A stretch of 64,000 nt of DNA from NCBI GenBank assembly GCA_963575745.1, contig CAUYUJ010018298.1, positions 113,740 through 177,739 of the forward strand, in the 5' to 3' direction. A model generated the notes under the pieces. It was given only the letters and a program-made list of their open reading frames with translations. It did no database searches and was not told the DNA's origin. Made by a program: the position numbers and the translations under genes. How positions within the stretch are numbered: the first letter of the stretch is position 1; the number at the start of each line of letters is the position of its first letter. Below are positions 9,921 to 19,494 of the stretch, one piece after another. This DNA comes from Prorocentrum cordatum (taxonomy: Eukaryota; Sar; Dinophyceae; Prorocentrales; Prorocentraceae).

Positions 9921-11964
9921 CACGCACAGGAGCTCGGACAGGGACGTAGGGGAAGTGGAGCTCACATCTGTGCGACTGGAGCTGAGCCAAATCGGCGAAG
10001 CTGTCGAGCTTGCAGGCTGGGCAGACGAGCTTGGGGGGCACCACAGGACATACAGCGTGGGCCGACTCCGTAGCACAGAAGCCCCGACGAAACGCACGGC
10101 AAAGATGGGCCTTGGCAGTCTCCTGGAAAGCGAACGACGATCGACAAGCAGGGCGCTCGTTGGTAACCACACACCTTGCATAGTACGAGAAGTCCCCGTG
10201 TGATCCCCCACGGGTGTGCGTCTTGTGCGCGATGAGCGCGGCGTGCGAGAGGAACTTAGCACCGCAAACGTTGCAGTCGTCGGTAGTGTGACCGCACACA
10301 AAGACACAGCCATCAGGACCCAAGAAATCCGAGACAGATAAGTTCTGTTTTTTCTTGAAAGCCTCCAGGGGGTGCCCGAAATCGATCGTGTCAAGTTCAG
10401 TGCTACCAGACCGCCGAATCGTCCGAATGGCAGGCGCATCCGCCGAGAGAAACAAATGCTTGGTGTAATCGTCGTGGAAAAGGTCGCGCAAGTTTTCTCC
10501 CCAAACCTGCTGCCAGTCCTCAAAATCTGTGAGCAACTTAAGCTGGTATGCGTTCGAGGCAAAGCGAATAGCGAAAGCGTTGGCGTGCGGGGTCAAGCGG
10601 CCCTCCGAGACCGTGGGGTGGTCCTCGAAGCCGAACTTACCGAACAGAAGGGCGATGACCTGCTGGTGGTCTTCTGGCCAGCGCACAATCGACTGGTACC
10701 ACCTAAGCCTCTTGATGAGAAGCTCGACGTGGGTCCGAACGAGGTTCATCCACAGCCAGACTCTACGAGTGTCGTACGACTGAGGGTGGGCCCCTGACTG
10801 ATCACACATAGCCCCCGCCGCTATACACCGAATTTTACCTAGCAGCGCATGGTCAAGTTGGACCTCCTGGGCATCCGTGAGGAGATACGGGGTGAGGCCC
10901 GACAGTAGCGCACCCTGCACGGCGGACATGAATACTATCTCTTCACCTTAAAGGGGGCCAACGAGGGCCAAAGGTATTTAAAGGCAAGCCATCCTCTGTT
11001 GGCCGCTTGTTTACTCAAGTGCATCTGATGCGAGAACGCTCCCGACGGCAAACAATGAGGGCCGAGATAGCGCGTGTGTGGGGCGACTCTGGCGCCGCCC
11101 ACCTCGGCCGAATAACACTTGCCATTGGCATGATACCCGCAGAGGCATGGGGCCAATACCTGCCTTTTAGTGCTCTGACGGCAGCCAAAAGCTTCGAGCT
11201 GGGCACCGAGGGAGGCCTGCGAGGCCTGGGTGCACGCAACGGCTTCCTCCAGGGTCCCAGAAGTCAGGGGCAACAAATAAGCCAGGTCATCCACGTATGT
11301 GAAGAGGCCCCCCGTACACACTGACATCAAAATGCGAACACTGAAGCAACAAGCATGCGGTCCTTGCTCTCCTCCAGCCACTTCTGTAACGGCCGAGCAA
11401 AGTTCGCCCGAAACTCGACAGGGGCTTAGGATCCCGCATGAGGGCCCCGCTTTGGAGGTGCAGAGTGGTGTGCTTATCAATTCCGTCTATGTGCAGAATG
11501 TGGGTGGTGCGCCTGTCGGCCAGCAGATCGGCATCCACCGAAGGAAGATACTCGTGCAGCCCCTGATCCATGCGGCTGTGCGTACAACACCCAAACGCGT
11601 TTTTCCATGTCGTCAAAGACCGCCACGTGCCACACGCGAGCCGCGCGCAGACGCTCGGACAACACATGCACTCCGAGAATGACGTTCTCTCTCTCTCTCT
11701 TTCCTGCGATGGGGTATGCAATGCAACCATGGTCAAACTTGTCTGGTGCCCCGTGGGGAACCGAGCGGTAGATGCCTCGAGAAATCGCCCTGAAAACGGA
11801 GCAGAGGCCATGCAAGAAACGCGTGCCTCCGTCTGGCTTGGGGGTCTGCCAGCCAATCGAGAACCCCGCACACGTCGGAAACCTCCCACACACCCGCCAG
11901 CACGTGGCGAGACTCCCCAAGCCAGCCGGGATGTGCTCCACATCGGGGGGATCGCTTTTGGCAC
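9730..11964 (-). pseudogene. RE-2 reverse transcriptase, broken by frameshifts
   Basis: Recognisable pieces in order on the minus strand: fingers (WQTPKPDGGTRFLHGLCS, about 11850), ARVWHVAVFDDM then a shift into NAFGCC (about 11600), LHLQSGALMRDP (about 11440), a shift into FTYVDDLAYLL (YVDD at 11286-11297), an LGPH..SGAFSHQM segment, a stop or shift near 10935, and the thumb-like region (QGALLSGLTPYLL, LDHALLGKIRCIAAG, WMNLVRTHVELLIKRLRW). A C2H2-like finger follows (CNVCGAKFLSHAALIAHKTH, about 10208-10276). At least three frame changes are needed, so it is a pseudogene even though both Asp of YVDD remain. Confidence 0.75.
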
Positions 11965-12035
11965 CGAGGCCGAAGGGGACGGGCGAGGTCGACTGTAGTG
12001 CTTAGGCTTTCAAAGCATGGACCAAATCTCGCCAG

Positions 12036-12440
12036 GCAGGAGGAGGAGGAGGAGGAGAGGAGGAGGAGGAGAGGAGAGAGAGGATGAGGAGGAGGAGGAG
12101 GGAGGAGGAGGAGGACGAGGAGGAGGAGGAGAAGGAGGAGGAGGAGGAGGGGGGAGGACGAGGAGACCATGGAGTGCTCGATCCCCAATTCCGTCGCGTC
12201 GATCTTCAATCCCAGCGTGCAGAGAGTCAATGGCTCGGACTTCGACTCCACCATCGAGGCTCCGTTTCGTCGTCGTCATCGTCGTCGTCGTCGTCGCCCT
12301 CCTCCTCCTCCCCTCCTCCTCCTCCTCCTCCCCCTCCTCATCCTCCTCCTCCTCCTCTTCCCCCTCCTCTATTCCTCCTCATTCTGCTACTCTGACATAC
12401 TCATGTTCTTCTTACTCCTCCTCTTCCCCCTTGTGCTCTT
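12036..12440. repeat. (GGA)n followed by (GTC/CTC)n: inverted trinucleotide arrays
   Basis: GGA repeats at about 12038-12166 and GTC/CTC repeats at about 12268-12440 flank about 100 bases of unique DNA. The two arrays are roughly complementary and could fold back on each other. Confidence 0.85.
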
Positions 12441-12443
12441 CCT

Positions 12444-12503
12444 CTGGAGGTCTCCGAAGCCTCCAGGGGTCTCCGAGGTGGTCCCTGGAGGCTTCGGAGG
12501 TCC
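12444..12503. repeat. Short inverted repeat
   Basis: GTCTCCGAAGCCTCCAGGG on the left pairs with CCCTGGAGGCTTCGGAGG on the right across about 15 bases, a strong hairpin of about 20 bp. Confidence 0.7.
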
Positions 12504-13106
12504 GCGGAATCCTCTCGAGGCCCGGAAGGCCTTGACACGTGATTTGGGATGCCCGAGACGGGCCAAACACGTGCAACAACAATACCTCCTCCTCCTACTC
12601 CCCTTCTTGCCTTTTCCTTCCACCCCTTGCCTCCTCCTCATCCTCCTTAATTCGTTTTCCGTACATATATATATATATACCTCCTCCATGTCGCACCCGT
12701 GACACTTGTGGCGTCCCAAACCCGGATAGCGGCGCAGTCCAGAACCACAAAACGCTTCCTTGGCGAAGTTGCAAGCTTAGAAAACCTTGTTGGAGACGCT
12801 TGCCAGGACTAGCGAGCTTCCAAAGAGCTTCGAAGGAGCTTCGAAGGACCTTTTGGAGAGCTTCGGGGCACCCGTATTGGGAACGAGTAGGAAAACGCTT
12901 CTCGGGACACGCTGCGGGTTCAAGCAAGGCGCTGCGGGGATGCCTGACCGGGAGCCTTGGAGAGGAGCTGGCGTAGCCCTGCCTGCCGGCTTCTAATCTG
13001 AAGTCCTCTTCGTTCTCCAAGGAGCTATCCAGCAACGTCGGTACGGCAGGCTGGGCGTTCCGCTTGAATCGCCCTCACCACTCAGTACCATGCGGCTTGA
13101 ACGTCG
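12504..13106. other. No gene seen
   Basis: The stretch holds a short TA run at about 12663-12679 and small GAGCTTCGAAGGA direct repeats near 12825-12850. Open frames here match no family I know. Confidence 0.4.
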
Positions 13107-13510
13107 CAGCAGTTACAAGGATGTTGAGGTGGTCGTTTACACAAGTGGGCGTTCGCCTCAGCGCCGCGCACACGTACTTGAACATACTGCAGCAGTTTCA
13201 TGGATGGAGGGATTGTCAAAATGGGCCTCTCGCCTTGGCGACACTCACAGCCGTCGTATAAGCTTACAACACTGTCAAGGATGGAGGGCGGTTCAATTTC
13301 GAGATTCACAATTTGGGCTTCTGTCTCATGTCCGCGCACGTGCGTTTCAAACGCGTGCATCAGTTACAGGGGTGGAGGACGGTTCCTTTTCCAACTTGGG
13401 GCTTTCGCTTTTGATTTCTTTTGGTATAGAGGCCAGAAGCACAACACATGTAACAGTTTCATGGGTGGAGTGCGATTTGTTCAAATTGGGACTCGTTTCT
13501 CGAAGCGCAT
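13107..13510. repeat. Strongly diverged tandem repeat, about 80-95 bp period
   Basis: The motif CAGTTTCATGGATGGAGGG recurs in altered form at about 13107, 13191, 13271, 13358 and 13453, each time followed by a T-rich AATTTGGG-like segment. Spacing is 84, 80, 87 and 95. It looks like an old minisatellite. Confidence 0.55.
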
Positions 13511-13964
13511 GATGCAAGAGTTGCACATATTCGGGCGGTCCTCCTTCGAAACGGTGATCTCGCTGGACATCTCTTCGAATCGCGCCGTCATACCTGCTCG
13601 GCTTCCGTATTACTGTTCGGCAGAAAGGTGCAATGTAGTTCCACTTCGAAACGGGTTTAAAACTTGATTGGCAGGTCTGTAGGGTGCAGGTCTCTCAGGG
13701 GGGCGCTTCTTGTAGTGAGAAGGAAAGCTTGCAGGGACTTGTAAGACGGGAGGGTGTACTGCAGCATCGTTAATGCATTACGGGTTTACTCTTGTCCTCC
13801 TCCTCCTTCTCCTGCTCCTCAACTCATCCCGTCGCGAGGTGGCCTACGACGGCCAGGGGGAGTGCCTTTCTTCCGCCAGTGTCGCAGACGCCGTGGCTGC
13901 ACTGAACCAGGCAGGCGTCCCCCATGCTGCTGTCCATCTTCTCCTGGATGATGGTACGGATGTG
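13511..13964. other. No firm gene; one protein-like stretch
   Basis: The plus-strand frame from 13773 starts with a Leu-rich segment coded by CTC repeats, then reads protein-like (for example SVADAVAALNQAGVPHAAV, about 13880-13935) before entering the GAT array. An AG precedes a possible exon near 13837 and a GT follows near 13952, so an exon of about 115 bases is conceivable, but there is no family match. Confidence 0.2.
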
Positions 13965-14294
13965 AAGGATGATGATGGTGATGACGATGACCGCGACGAT
14001 GACGATGCCGACGAGGACGAGGACGTGGACCAAAACAGTGGCGATGACGATGACGACGACGACAATGATGATGATGCTGCTGATGAAGAGGAGGATGATG
14101 AGGATGAGGATGAAGACGAGGACGAGGACGAGGACGATAATGGTGCTGCTGATGATGAGGCATTTGATGATGCTGATGATGCTGATGCTGATGCTGATGA
14201 TGATGCTGATGCTAATGCTGATGATGATGATGATGATCATGATGCTGATCACCATAGTGATGTCACTGATGATGGTTACGATTATGGTGATGGC

Positions 14295-14343
<49 letters not shown>

Positions 14344-14613
14344 GTGATGATGACAGTGATGCTGTTAATGGTGATGGTGGTGATGCTGATGCTAATGATG
14401 ACGATGCTGATGCTGATGATGACGACGGTGCTGTTGCTGATAATAATGATAATGACGATGATGCTGACGATGGCGATGATGTTGATGGTGACGACGACGA
14501 TGACGATGACGATGATGAGTATGATGATGCTGATGATGATCACGCGGCTGATACTGATGCTGCCGATGATGATGATGATGATGAGGAGGAGGAGGAGGAG
14601 GAGGAGGAGGAGA
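13965..14613. repeat. GAT/GAC/GCT array ending in (GAG)n
   Basis: About 620 bases of GAT-type trinucleotides with a pure run at about 14295-14342, then GAG repeats at 14584-14613. The poly-Asp reading is a repeat effect. Confidence 0.95.
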
Positions 14614-15335
14614 AGGACGACACCAAGGTTTGTGCATCTCATATGCAAGTGTCAGGCCTCTGCAGACCTCGAAGGACCGTCGGATACCTCTGGACCCCAA
14701 CCGAAAAAAACAAACCGGGGCGTGTGCTGTTTCCCGGGTTTCGGCGCCCCGCTTCGTGCTCGGGCCCCAGGATGTGCAGAAAACGGCGCGTTGCGAGCAG
14801 CTGGGCCTCTGGGGGATGGGGCCGACATCCCCAGAGCCTATGCAGTTCAGACGAAGCACGACGTCGGAGGCCAGGGTCCCTCCCCCCCTCGTCTCTGTCC
14901 TCGTCGATGTCTTCGTCGTCGTCGTCCTCCTCCTCCTCCTGGACGCGCGTGTCCTGGATCCTCCTCCTCCTCCTCCTCCTCCTCCTGGACGCGCGTGTCC
15001 TGTCTTCGTCGTCGTCGTCGTCCTCCTCCTCCTCCTCCTGGACGCGCGTGTCCTGGATCCCCGAAGACCTCCAGAACCCTGCAGACCCCCTGAAGCATGG
15101 ACCGGATAAGCTTTCCTCAGGGCGCCTTGCTTTCTGCCCCCCCCGCCTCTATCCTCCCTCCTCGACGTCCTCCAGATGATTCTGAAGGCTCTGTCTCTGG
15201 AGGTCTCAAGAGGTCCCGGGGAGCCTCTGGAGCCCCCTGAGGGCTTATGGAGGCCCACAAGCGCCAAACATGTAACACACACAAAGAGCTCCACCCCTCT
15301 CTCTTCCTCCTCCTACTTCTCATCCTCTTCCTCCC
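14614..15335. repeat. CTC/GTC blocks with a repeated GGACGCGCGTGTCCTG unit
   Basis: GGACGCGCGTGTCCTG occurs at about 14941, 14987 and 15040, each time after a CTC or GTC run. The flanks 14614-14890 and 15065-15335 show no gene; 15303-15335 is CTC-rich. Confidence 0.7.
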
Positions 15336-15339
15336 ACGT

Positions 15340-15640
15340 ACAGGGTTAATTTGGAACATCCCAGGTCATGTCTTTTCGGCTGCTCGGAGGGACCCGACGC
15401 TTTCCTTCACTATCTCTCCTGCCCTCGCCTCCACTGTTTTATGTCCCTTGCTCGATCCCCTTTTCCCTTCGGATCCTTTGATTCTGATTCGTCTTGGGTT
15501 TGCGCTCCCCCATCTGTATGCCATGCACTTTCAGCGCGATGATGCCCATGCGTACATGGTGCTGTGCTTTCACTTTTACAACAAGATGCGGCATGCTGCT
15601 TCCCATCCTCACACATCCTCTGCATGCACGTCAGCCTACT
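15340..15640 (+). pseudogene. Scrap of a retroelement C-terminal zinc knuckle region
   Basis: One frame reads SCLFGCSEGPDAFLHYLSC, a C-x3-C-x8-H-x3-C motif close to the knuckle after the RT of RE-1 (C-x2-C-x8-H-x4-C). After a frame change, LRLGFALPHLYAM and a helical HAYMVLCFHFYNKMRH follow, as in the tail of such proteins. Nothing else of the element is visible, and it begins just after a CTC block. Confidence 0.45.
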
Positions 15641-16806
15641 GAGAGCAGCGCAGGCTGTCATCAACATGTAGTTGCGCCAACGTTTGGCGCTCAGCTACTT
15701 GCGCTCCTTCTCAAGAGCTGACTCCTGGACCTGTGCTGTGCTGGCTCGAATTTCGAGGGGAATCCAGCCATGGCCACGAGGGTTCCAAACTGTTTTGAAC
15801 ACGGCTCCAAACCCCGATCCTCGAATCTCGATCTTCGAATCTCGAGATTCGAATCTCGAATCTCGATCATCCTCCTCTTCCTCGAGCGGACGTGTGCTGG
15901 TGGTTGAACACCCAAAGAACGCTATTTGAAGGAATTCAGGCAATCGCGATCTGCCCCTTCTTACCAAGAATAGTTCAAGAGCTCGATTCATGAACGTTCT
16001 ACACGTGCCCCCAAAGCGCGTTTTGAACTCATTCGAAGAACCTCCCTCCTCCCTCCTCCCTACTCCCTCCTCCCTCCTCCCTCCTCCCTCCTCCCTCCTC
16101 GGTCGTGTCTGCTGCGACCCAACGGGCCCAAACTGGCAGTGTTCAACATCCTCTCTCTTGCCTTCTCTCTGGCGGCAGGGCCCGCCCGTGGCCTCCCGCG
16201 GGGACGTCGACCCCCCCCCCCGCGAGCTTGCCGAAAAGGCCCCCGACGGCCCCGCGCCAGTCTGGCCCCCCCCCCCCCTGTCGGACCCCCCCCTCCGTGG
16301 GCCGTGCGCTTCTCAGGCGGGCGTCGTCCTCGTCGTCGTCGTCGTCTCGTTTTCCTCCTCCCCACGTTCTCGCCGACTTGCCTTGGTTGTGCCGAAAAGG
16401 TCCCCGACGGCCCCCCCCCCCTGTCGTTCGGTAGCAAGTCATGGGAGCCTGGTGTACCCTTTCAATTCCGTCTTTAGCGTCGGTTAGCGTCGTGTAGCGT
16501 CTGGGGGTCGATGAGAGAACGCCGATTTAGCGTCAGTTAGCGTCGGTTAGCGTCGGACCCCCCCTCCGTGGGCCGTGCGCCTTTCATTTGGACGCCCGAA
16601 ATGGGTACCGAAAAAATGGGTACTATGCCCAACAGCAAATGTTGTCCCAAACCAACAGCGGCCGCTGTTGGGCAAGGCTGCCTCCTGTCTCGAATGGACA
16701 CAGGCCGCGGCGGCGTGGACAGCGAGCCCTGTTCAAACTGAAGAAGATCCGCTGTTGGGCATTGTACCCATTCTTTCAGTACCTATTTCGTGCGTGCAGA
16801 TCTCAG
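15641..16806. other. No gene seen; several small repeats
   Basis: TCGAATCTCGA repeats and palindromes lie at 15818-15868 and a CTCCTCC array at 16036-16100. A pair of segments reads CCGAAAAGG(C/T)CCCCGACGGCCCC near 16230 and 16392, and TAGCGTCGGT repeats run from 16472 to 16556. CCCCTCCGTGGGCCGTGCGC occurs twice (about 16293 and 16562). The last bases before 16807 would be the 3' end of an upstream intron. Confidence 0.45.
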
Positions 16807-16953
16807 GCGGGGGTGTCCTGGTGGTGGGACGCCGGCTTCGACGGCTCGTCGGCGTCCGGGATGGCCACGCGCTCCCAGTTCCGGGGCGGAGCCCCGCTCG
16901 GCGCGGCCTCGGCCACCGCCAAGCTGACGGACGAGATGAGGGCGGAGACCCAG
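16807..16953 (+). CDS. Exon A of a Dispatched/Patched-like RND membrane protein
   Basis: 49 codons in phase 0. The acceptor is taken as CTCAG at 16802-16806; an AG at 16799-16800 is an alternative. The peptide contains MATRSQFRGGAPLG and LTDEMRAETQ, which resemble the extracellular segment before the fourth membrane helix region of Dispatched/Patched-domain proteins (TRS.F.FG.PL....D...EQ). There is no stop before the donor. The intron would begin GAGATG, a non-canonical GA donor of the kind reported in dinoflagellates. Joining to exon B gives ETQ|EFLHSL in frame. Confidence 0.6.
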
Positions 16954-16984
16954 GAGATGGGGCCCCCTCCTCTCAGGGGGGGCA

Positions 16985-17155
16985 AACTCGGCGGCGAGCG
17001 AGGGGGGAAGTTAGAAGGAGGAGTCCTGCTCAGAAGGCGGCGGTCTGTGTCTTTGGGGAAGGCTTGGGAAACCTCTCAGAAGACCATCGGAGACTTCCGA
17101 GCCTTCTGAGAAAGCCTGCCCTTCCTCACTTCCCCCGCGCTCGCTGCCAGCAAAC
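16985..17155. repeat. Foldback (MITE-like) inverted repeat
   Basis: The left arm at about 16990-17040 reads GGCGAGCGAGGGGGGAAGTT and ends near CTCAGAAGG. The reverse complement of about 17104-17150 reads GGCAGCGAGCGCGGGGGAAG and also ends in CTCAGAAGG. About 60 bases lie between the arms. A related single arm occurs at 38048-38112. No target-site duplication was identified. Confidence 0.6.
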
Positions 17156-17274
17156 GGTGCGGTGACCAGACCGCGCGGTGAGCCAGTGGGGATTCGGGGT
17201 CACCGCACGGTTTTGGGACTCGGGGTCGTTCTCCGGGGGCGCCTCGGGCGGCTGGGGCCTCCAGGGTCCCAAAA

Positions 17275-17925
17275 CCGTACACCCAGTACAACGTTTCGTC
17301 GCCCGATGCTCCACCGAAGGTTCCAGGTCTACCGCCCGCATGCGTCCCACCCACCCAGCACAGCGTTTTGTGGCCCCATAGGGAGCTCCACCGACGGCCC
17401 CACTGCTACCGCCCGCATGCGTCCTTCCACCCAGTACAGCGCTGCGTGGCCCCATAGGGAGCTCCAACGACGGCCGCAGTGCTACCGCCCGCATGCGTCC
17501 CCCCAACCCAGCGTTTCGTGGCCCCATAGGGAGCTCCACTGAAGGTCCCAGCGCTACCACCCACATGCGTCCCCCCCACCCAGTGCAGCGCTTCGTGGCC
17601 CCATAGGAAGCTCCACCGACGGACCTAATGCTACCGCCGCCATGCGTCCCCCCCCCAGTACAGCGTTTCGTGGCCCCATACGGAGCTCCACCGACGGCCC
17701 CAGCGCTACCGTAGGGAGCTCCACCGAAGGTCCCGGTGCTACCGCCCGCATGCGCCCCCCCCACACCCAGTGCAGCGCTTCGTGGCCCCGCATGCGTCCC
17801 CCCCCCCAGTACAGCGTTTCCTGGCCCCAAAGGAAGCTCCACCGACGGCCCCAGTGCTACCGCCCGCATGTGTTCCCCCCCACCCAGTGCAGCGCTTCGT
17901 GGCCCCATATGGAGCTTCACCGAAG
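17275..17925. repeat. 76-bp minisatellite, about 9 copies
   Basis: ACCGCCCGCATGCGTCC or close variants start at 17331, 17408, 17484, 17556, 17633, 17741 and 17859, with shortened units at 17708 and about 17788. Each unit contains CAGCGTTTCGTGGCCCCATA and AGCTCCACCGACGG. The period is 72-77 with some truncated units. Confidence 0.9.
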
Positions 17926-18513
17926 AAGATATTCACACTTGCGGTGCGGTACCCAAAACTGCATGTGGTTGGGTCCTTCGCCAGGATAATTCCCCCTCCC
18001 CGCCACTCCCTTGCTGTGTAAGAGTTGTACATGTGGTCGTCGCGGCCAGTAGCGGTCATACCACAACGCCGCTGAAGAGTGTTAAAAGAGACGGGTCCGT
18101 GCATGGGCTCGCCCTGTGCAGCCTGACCAGTCCGCTCTTCTTGGTGGCTTGGCGTGGTCGTTTCACTCGACCTCCTCCGTGCCAGATTCAGCGGTTCAAC
18201 TCTTCCCTGGTCGCGCCAGCTGGGGCCAGGACGGACGGCTGTGGTTTCCTGTAGTTGCGTCTTGACGGGGCGTGTTGGCGGAAGATCCAGGCGTTCTTGA
18301 GTCGGGGCCCAAGCTGCGGCCAGGGCTCGCTCCTCGTCGGGTCGGGCTTCTGGTCTGCGTCTCTATATATACCAGCGCCATCCTCATGGTAGCCTGCATC
18401 ACCCCCGCAGTAGGCGTCCTGTTCCGGATGTTCATTGGGTGTGACCCCTGCAACAAAGTCGGTCCCCAGGAGAAGTCAACATTAGGGCGCCCCAGGGTTC
18501 CTGAATCGGCCAG

Positions 18514-18599
18514 GAGTTCCTGCACTCGCTGAGCGACGACTTCCTCTCCAAGGCCAACGACGAGATGAAGTACGTGACGGTCTCCTGGCAGGAGGAAAG
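18514..18599 (+). CDS. Exon B of the Dispatched-like RND gene
   Basis: 86 bases (28 codons plus 2). It reads EFLHSLSDDFLSKANDEM then KYVTVSWQEE, matching the segment of the family just before the D.YEI.N.L membrane-proximal region. The frame has a stop just upstream (18502-18504), so the exon must begin after it. The acceptor is CCAG at 18510-18513. The donor is AAAG|GT at 18600, phase 2, and joining to exon C restores an Arg codon. Confidence 0.7.
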
Positions 18600-18816
18600 G
18601 TTCAGGGGCAGCGCTTGGGGGTGAAAGGCTCCGGGGGGATGCATCGACCACGAATCGGCCATTGATCGCCGCTGGATGCCTGATAGCCCACCTCGCCGAA
18701 GAACGTGCGGTTCGGCTATCGGCAACCTATCGCCGACCTATCGGCGATGTCTGGCCGATTTAAGCTCCATGTTCCTCCTCCCGAGCTGGTACCACCCCTA
18801 ACGGAGCCCCACTCAG
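18600..18816 (+). other. Intron 2 of the RND gene (217 bp, GT..AG)
   Basis: AGGTTC occurs at both boundaries, again a short direct repeat over the splice sites. Inside lies a CGATCGGCAACCTATCGCC-like run of CTATCGGC repeats at about 18715-18750. Confidence 0.65.
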
Positions 18817-18950
18817 GTTCTTGGATTCGTACGAGATCTTCAACGTGTTGCTGCATGACGTCTTCTTCGCTGGGGGCTCCCTCCTGTTCGTCCTCGCGTT
18901 TCTGCTGTTTCAGCTGCGGAGCGTCGTTCTCACGATCGTCGGCGCGATAG
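18817..18950 (+). CDS. Exon C of the Dispatched-like RND gene (membrane helices)
   Basis: 134 bases. After the split Arg codon it reads FLDSYEIFNVLLHDVFFAGG then SLLFVLAFLLFQLRSVVL and TIVGAI. This corresponds to the SSD/RND region D..L..GS..FV....  .HT.S..L...G of Dispatched-type proteins, with one complete membrane helix and the start of the next. It ends in ATAG|GT at 18951. The last G pairs with GG of exon D to make Gly, and the second helix then continues as GVLTSFTTAFYWY. Reading on past 18950 gives protein-unlike sequence. Confidence 0.8.
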
Positions 18951-19494
18951 GTCACGGGGTCTGGGAGTGTGTACCAGAGGAGAACGAGAGGGGTGGCGTT
19001 CCCTTGACAGTGAGCCTCGGTGCTCGAGAAGGCTCGTGTCTGACCTCGCATCGTTATCGTTTCACGCTCGGGCAAGCTTTTAGATCGTCCAGGGATCCTA
19101 AGAGCAGACGTCGTAAAAGATCACGACGTCGTGAACAATCACGGCCGGAGCCATTGGTCGACCGATGAGGCTCTTGGACCCAGGGCGGGGGGAACAACTT
19201 GTGTGTGTGTATATGTTTTTGCAGGTGCCCAGATGACGGAAAGCGCGATTCGCGTGCGATCCATTAGTTCGAAATAAGCTCGGAGAAGTGTGAGGGGGAT
19301 GGCAACCGCGGATCCAGATCTAATGGCATCTTGGGCGATTTTTGGGCAATGTTTGGGGCCTCCTGGGCCGTCGTGGGCTGTCAGAAAGCCGTTTTGAAGC
19401 GAATGCCAAAATCATTCAAACACCGATGACAATCACTGATTGCGAAGGCCTGACGGCCGGTGCCGCCGACCCTGTTCGCAATGCGCAGCAAGAG
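18951..19494. other. No gene seen; one dispersed repeat
   Basis: A segment near 19375-19410 (AGCCGTTTTGAAGCGAATGC) recurs at about 21190 (AGCCGTTTTGAAGCAAATGC), each next to CTCTTGG-like DNA, so both may come from one repeat family. A short TG/TA run lies at 19200-19220. Confidence 0.5.

Larger units (their letters stand above)
8925..12005 (-). mobile_element. RE-2: decayed LINE-type retroelement (RT, C2H2 finger, then a separate ORF)
   Basis: Read on the minus strand the order is RT fingers, palm with YVDD, RT C-terminal region, C2H2-like zinc finger, then a 273-aa ORF and a 62-bp repeat. The 5' side stops about 30 bases from a GGA array (CTC on this strand). RE-3 repeats the same order. 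No endonuclease part was found, so the copy is 5'-truncated or too diverged to see. Confidence 0.7.
16954..18513 (+). other. Intron 1 of the RND gene (1,560 bp, GA..AG)
   Basis: CCAGGAG spans both the 5' and the 3' boundary, a 7-bp direct repeat that makes the exact splice point ambiguous. The intron carries a foldback element and a 76-bp tandem array. The part at 17926-18513 has no recognised gene. Confidence 0.5.

Noticed and set aside
9970-9995. Leader-like GATTTGGCTCAG on the minus strand
   Set aside because: Within the RE-2 coding frame, short match only.
13773-15179. 468-codon plus-strand ORF with a signal-peptide-like start
   Set aside because: The hydrophobic start comes from CTC repeats and the body from GAT repeats. 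Only about 40 codons look like protein, noted as a weak exon candidate.
18272-18532. 86-codon ORF with a hydrophobic stretch before exon B
   Set aside because: It looks membrane-like for about 30 residues but does not join exon A or B in frame with usable splice sites; left as intron.
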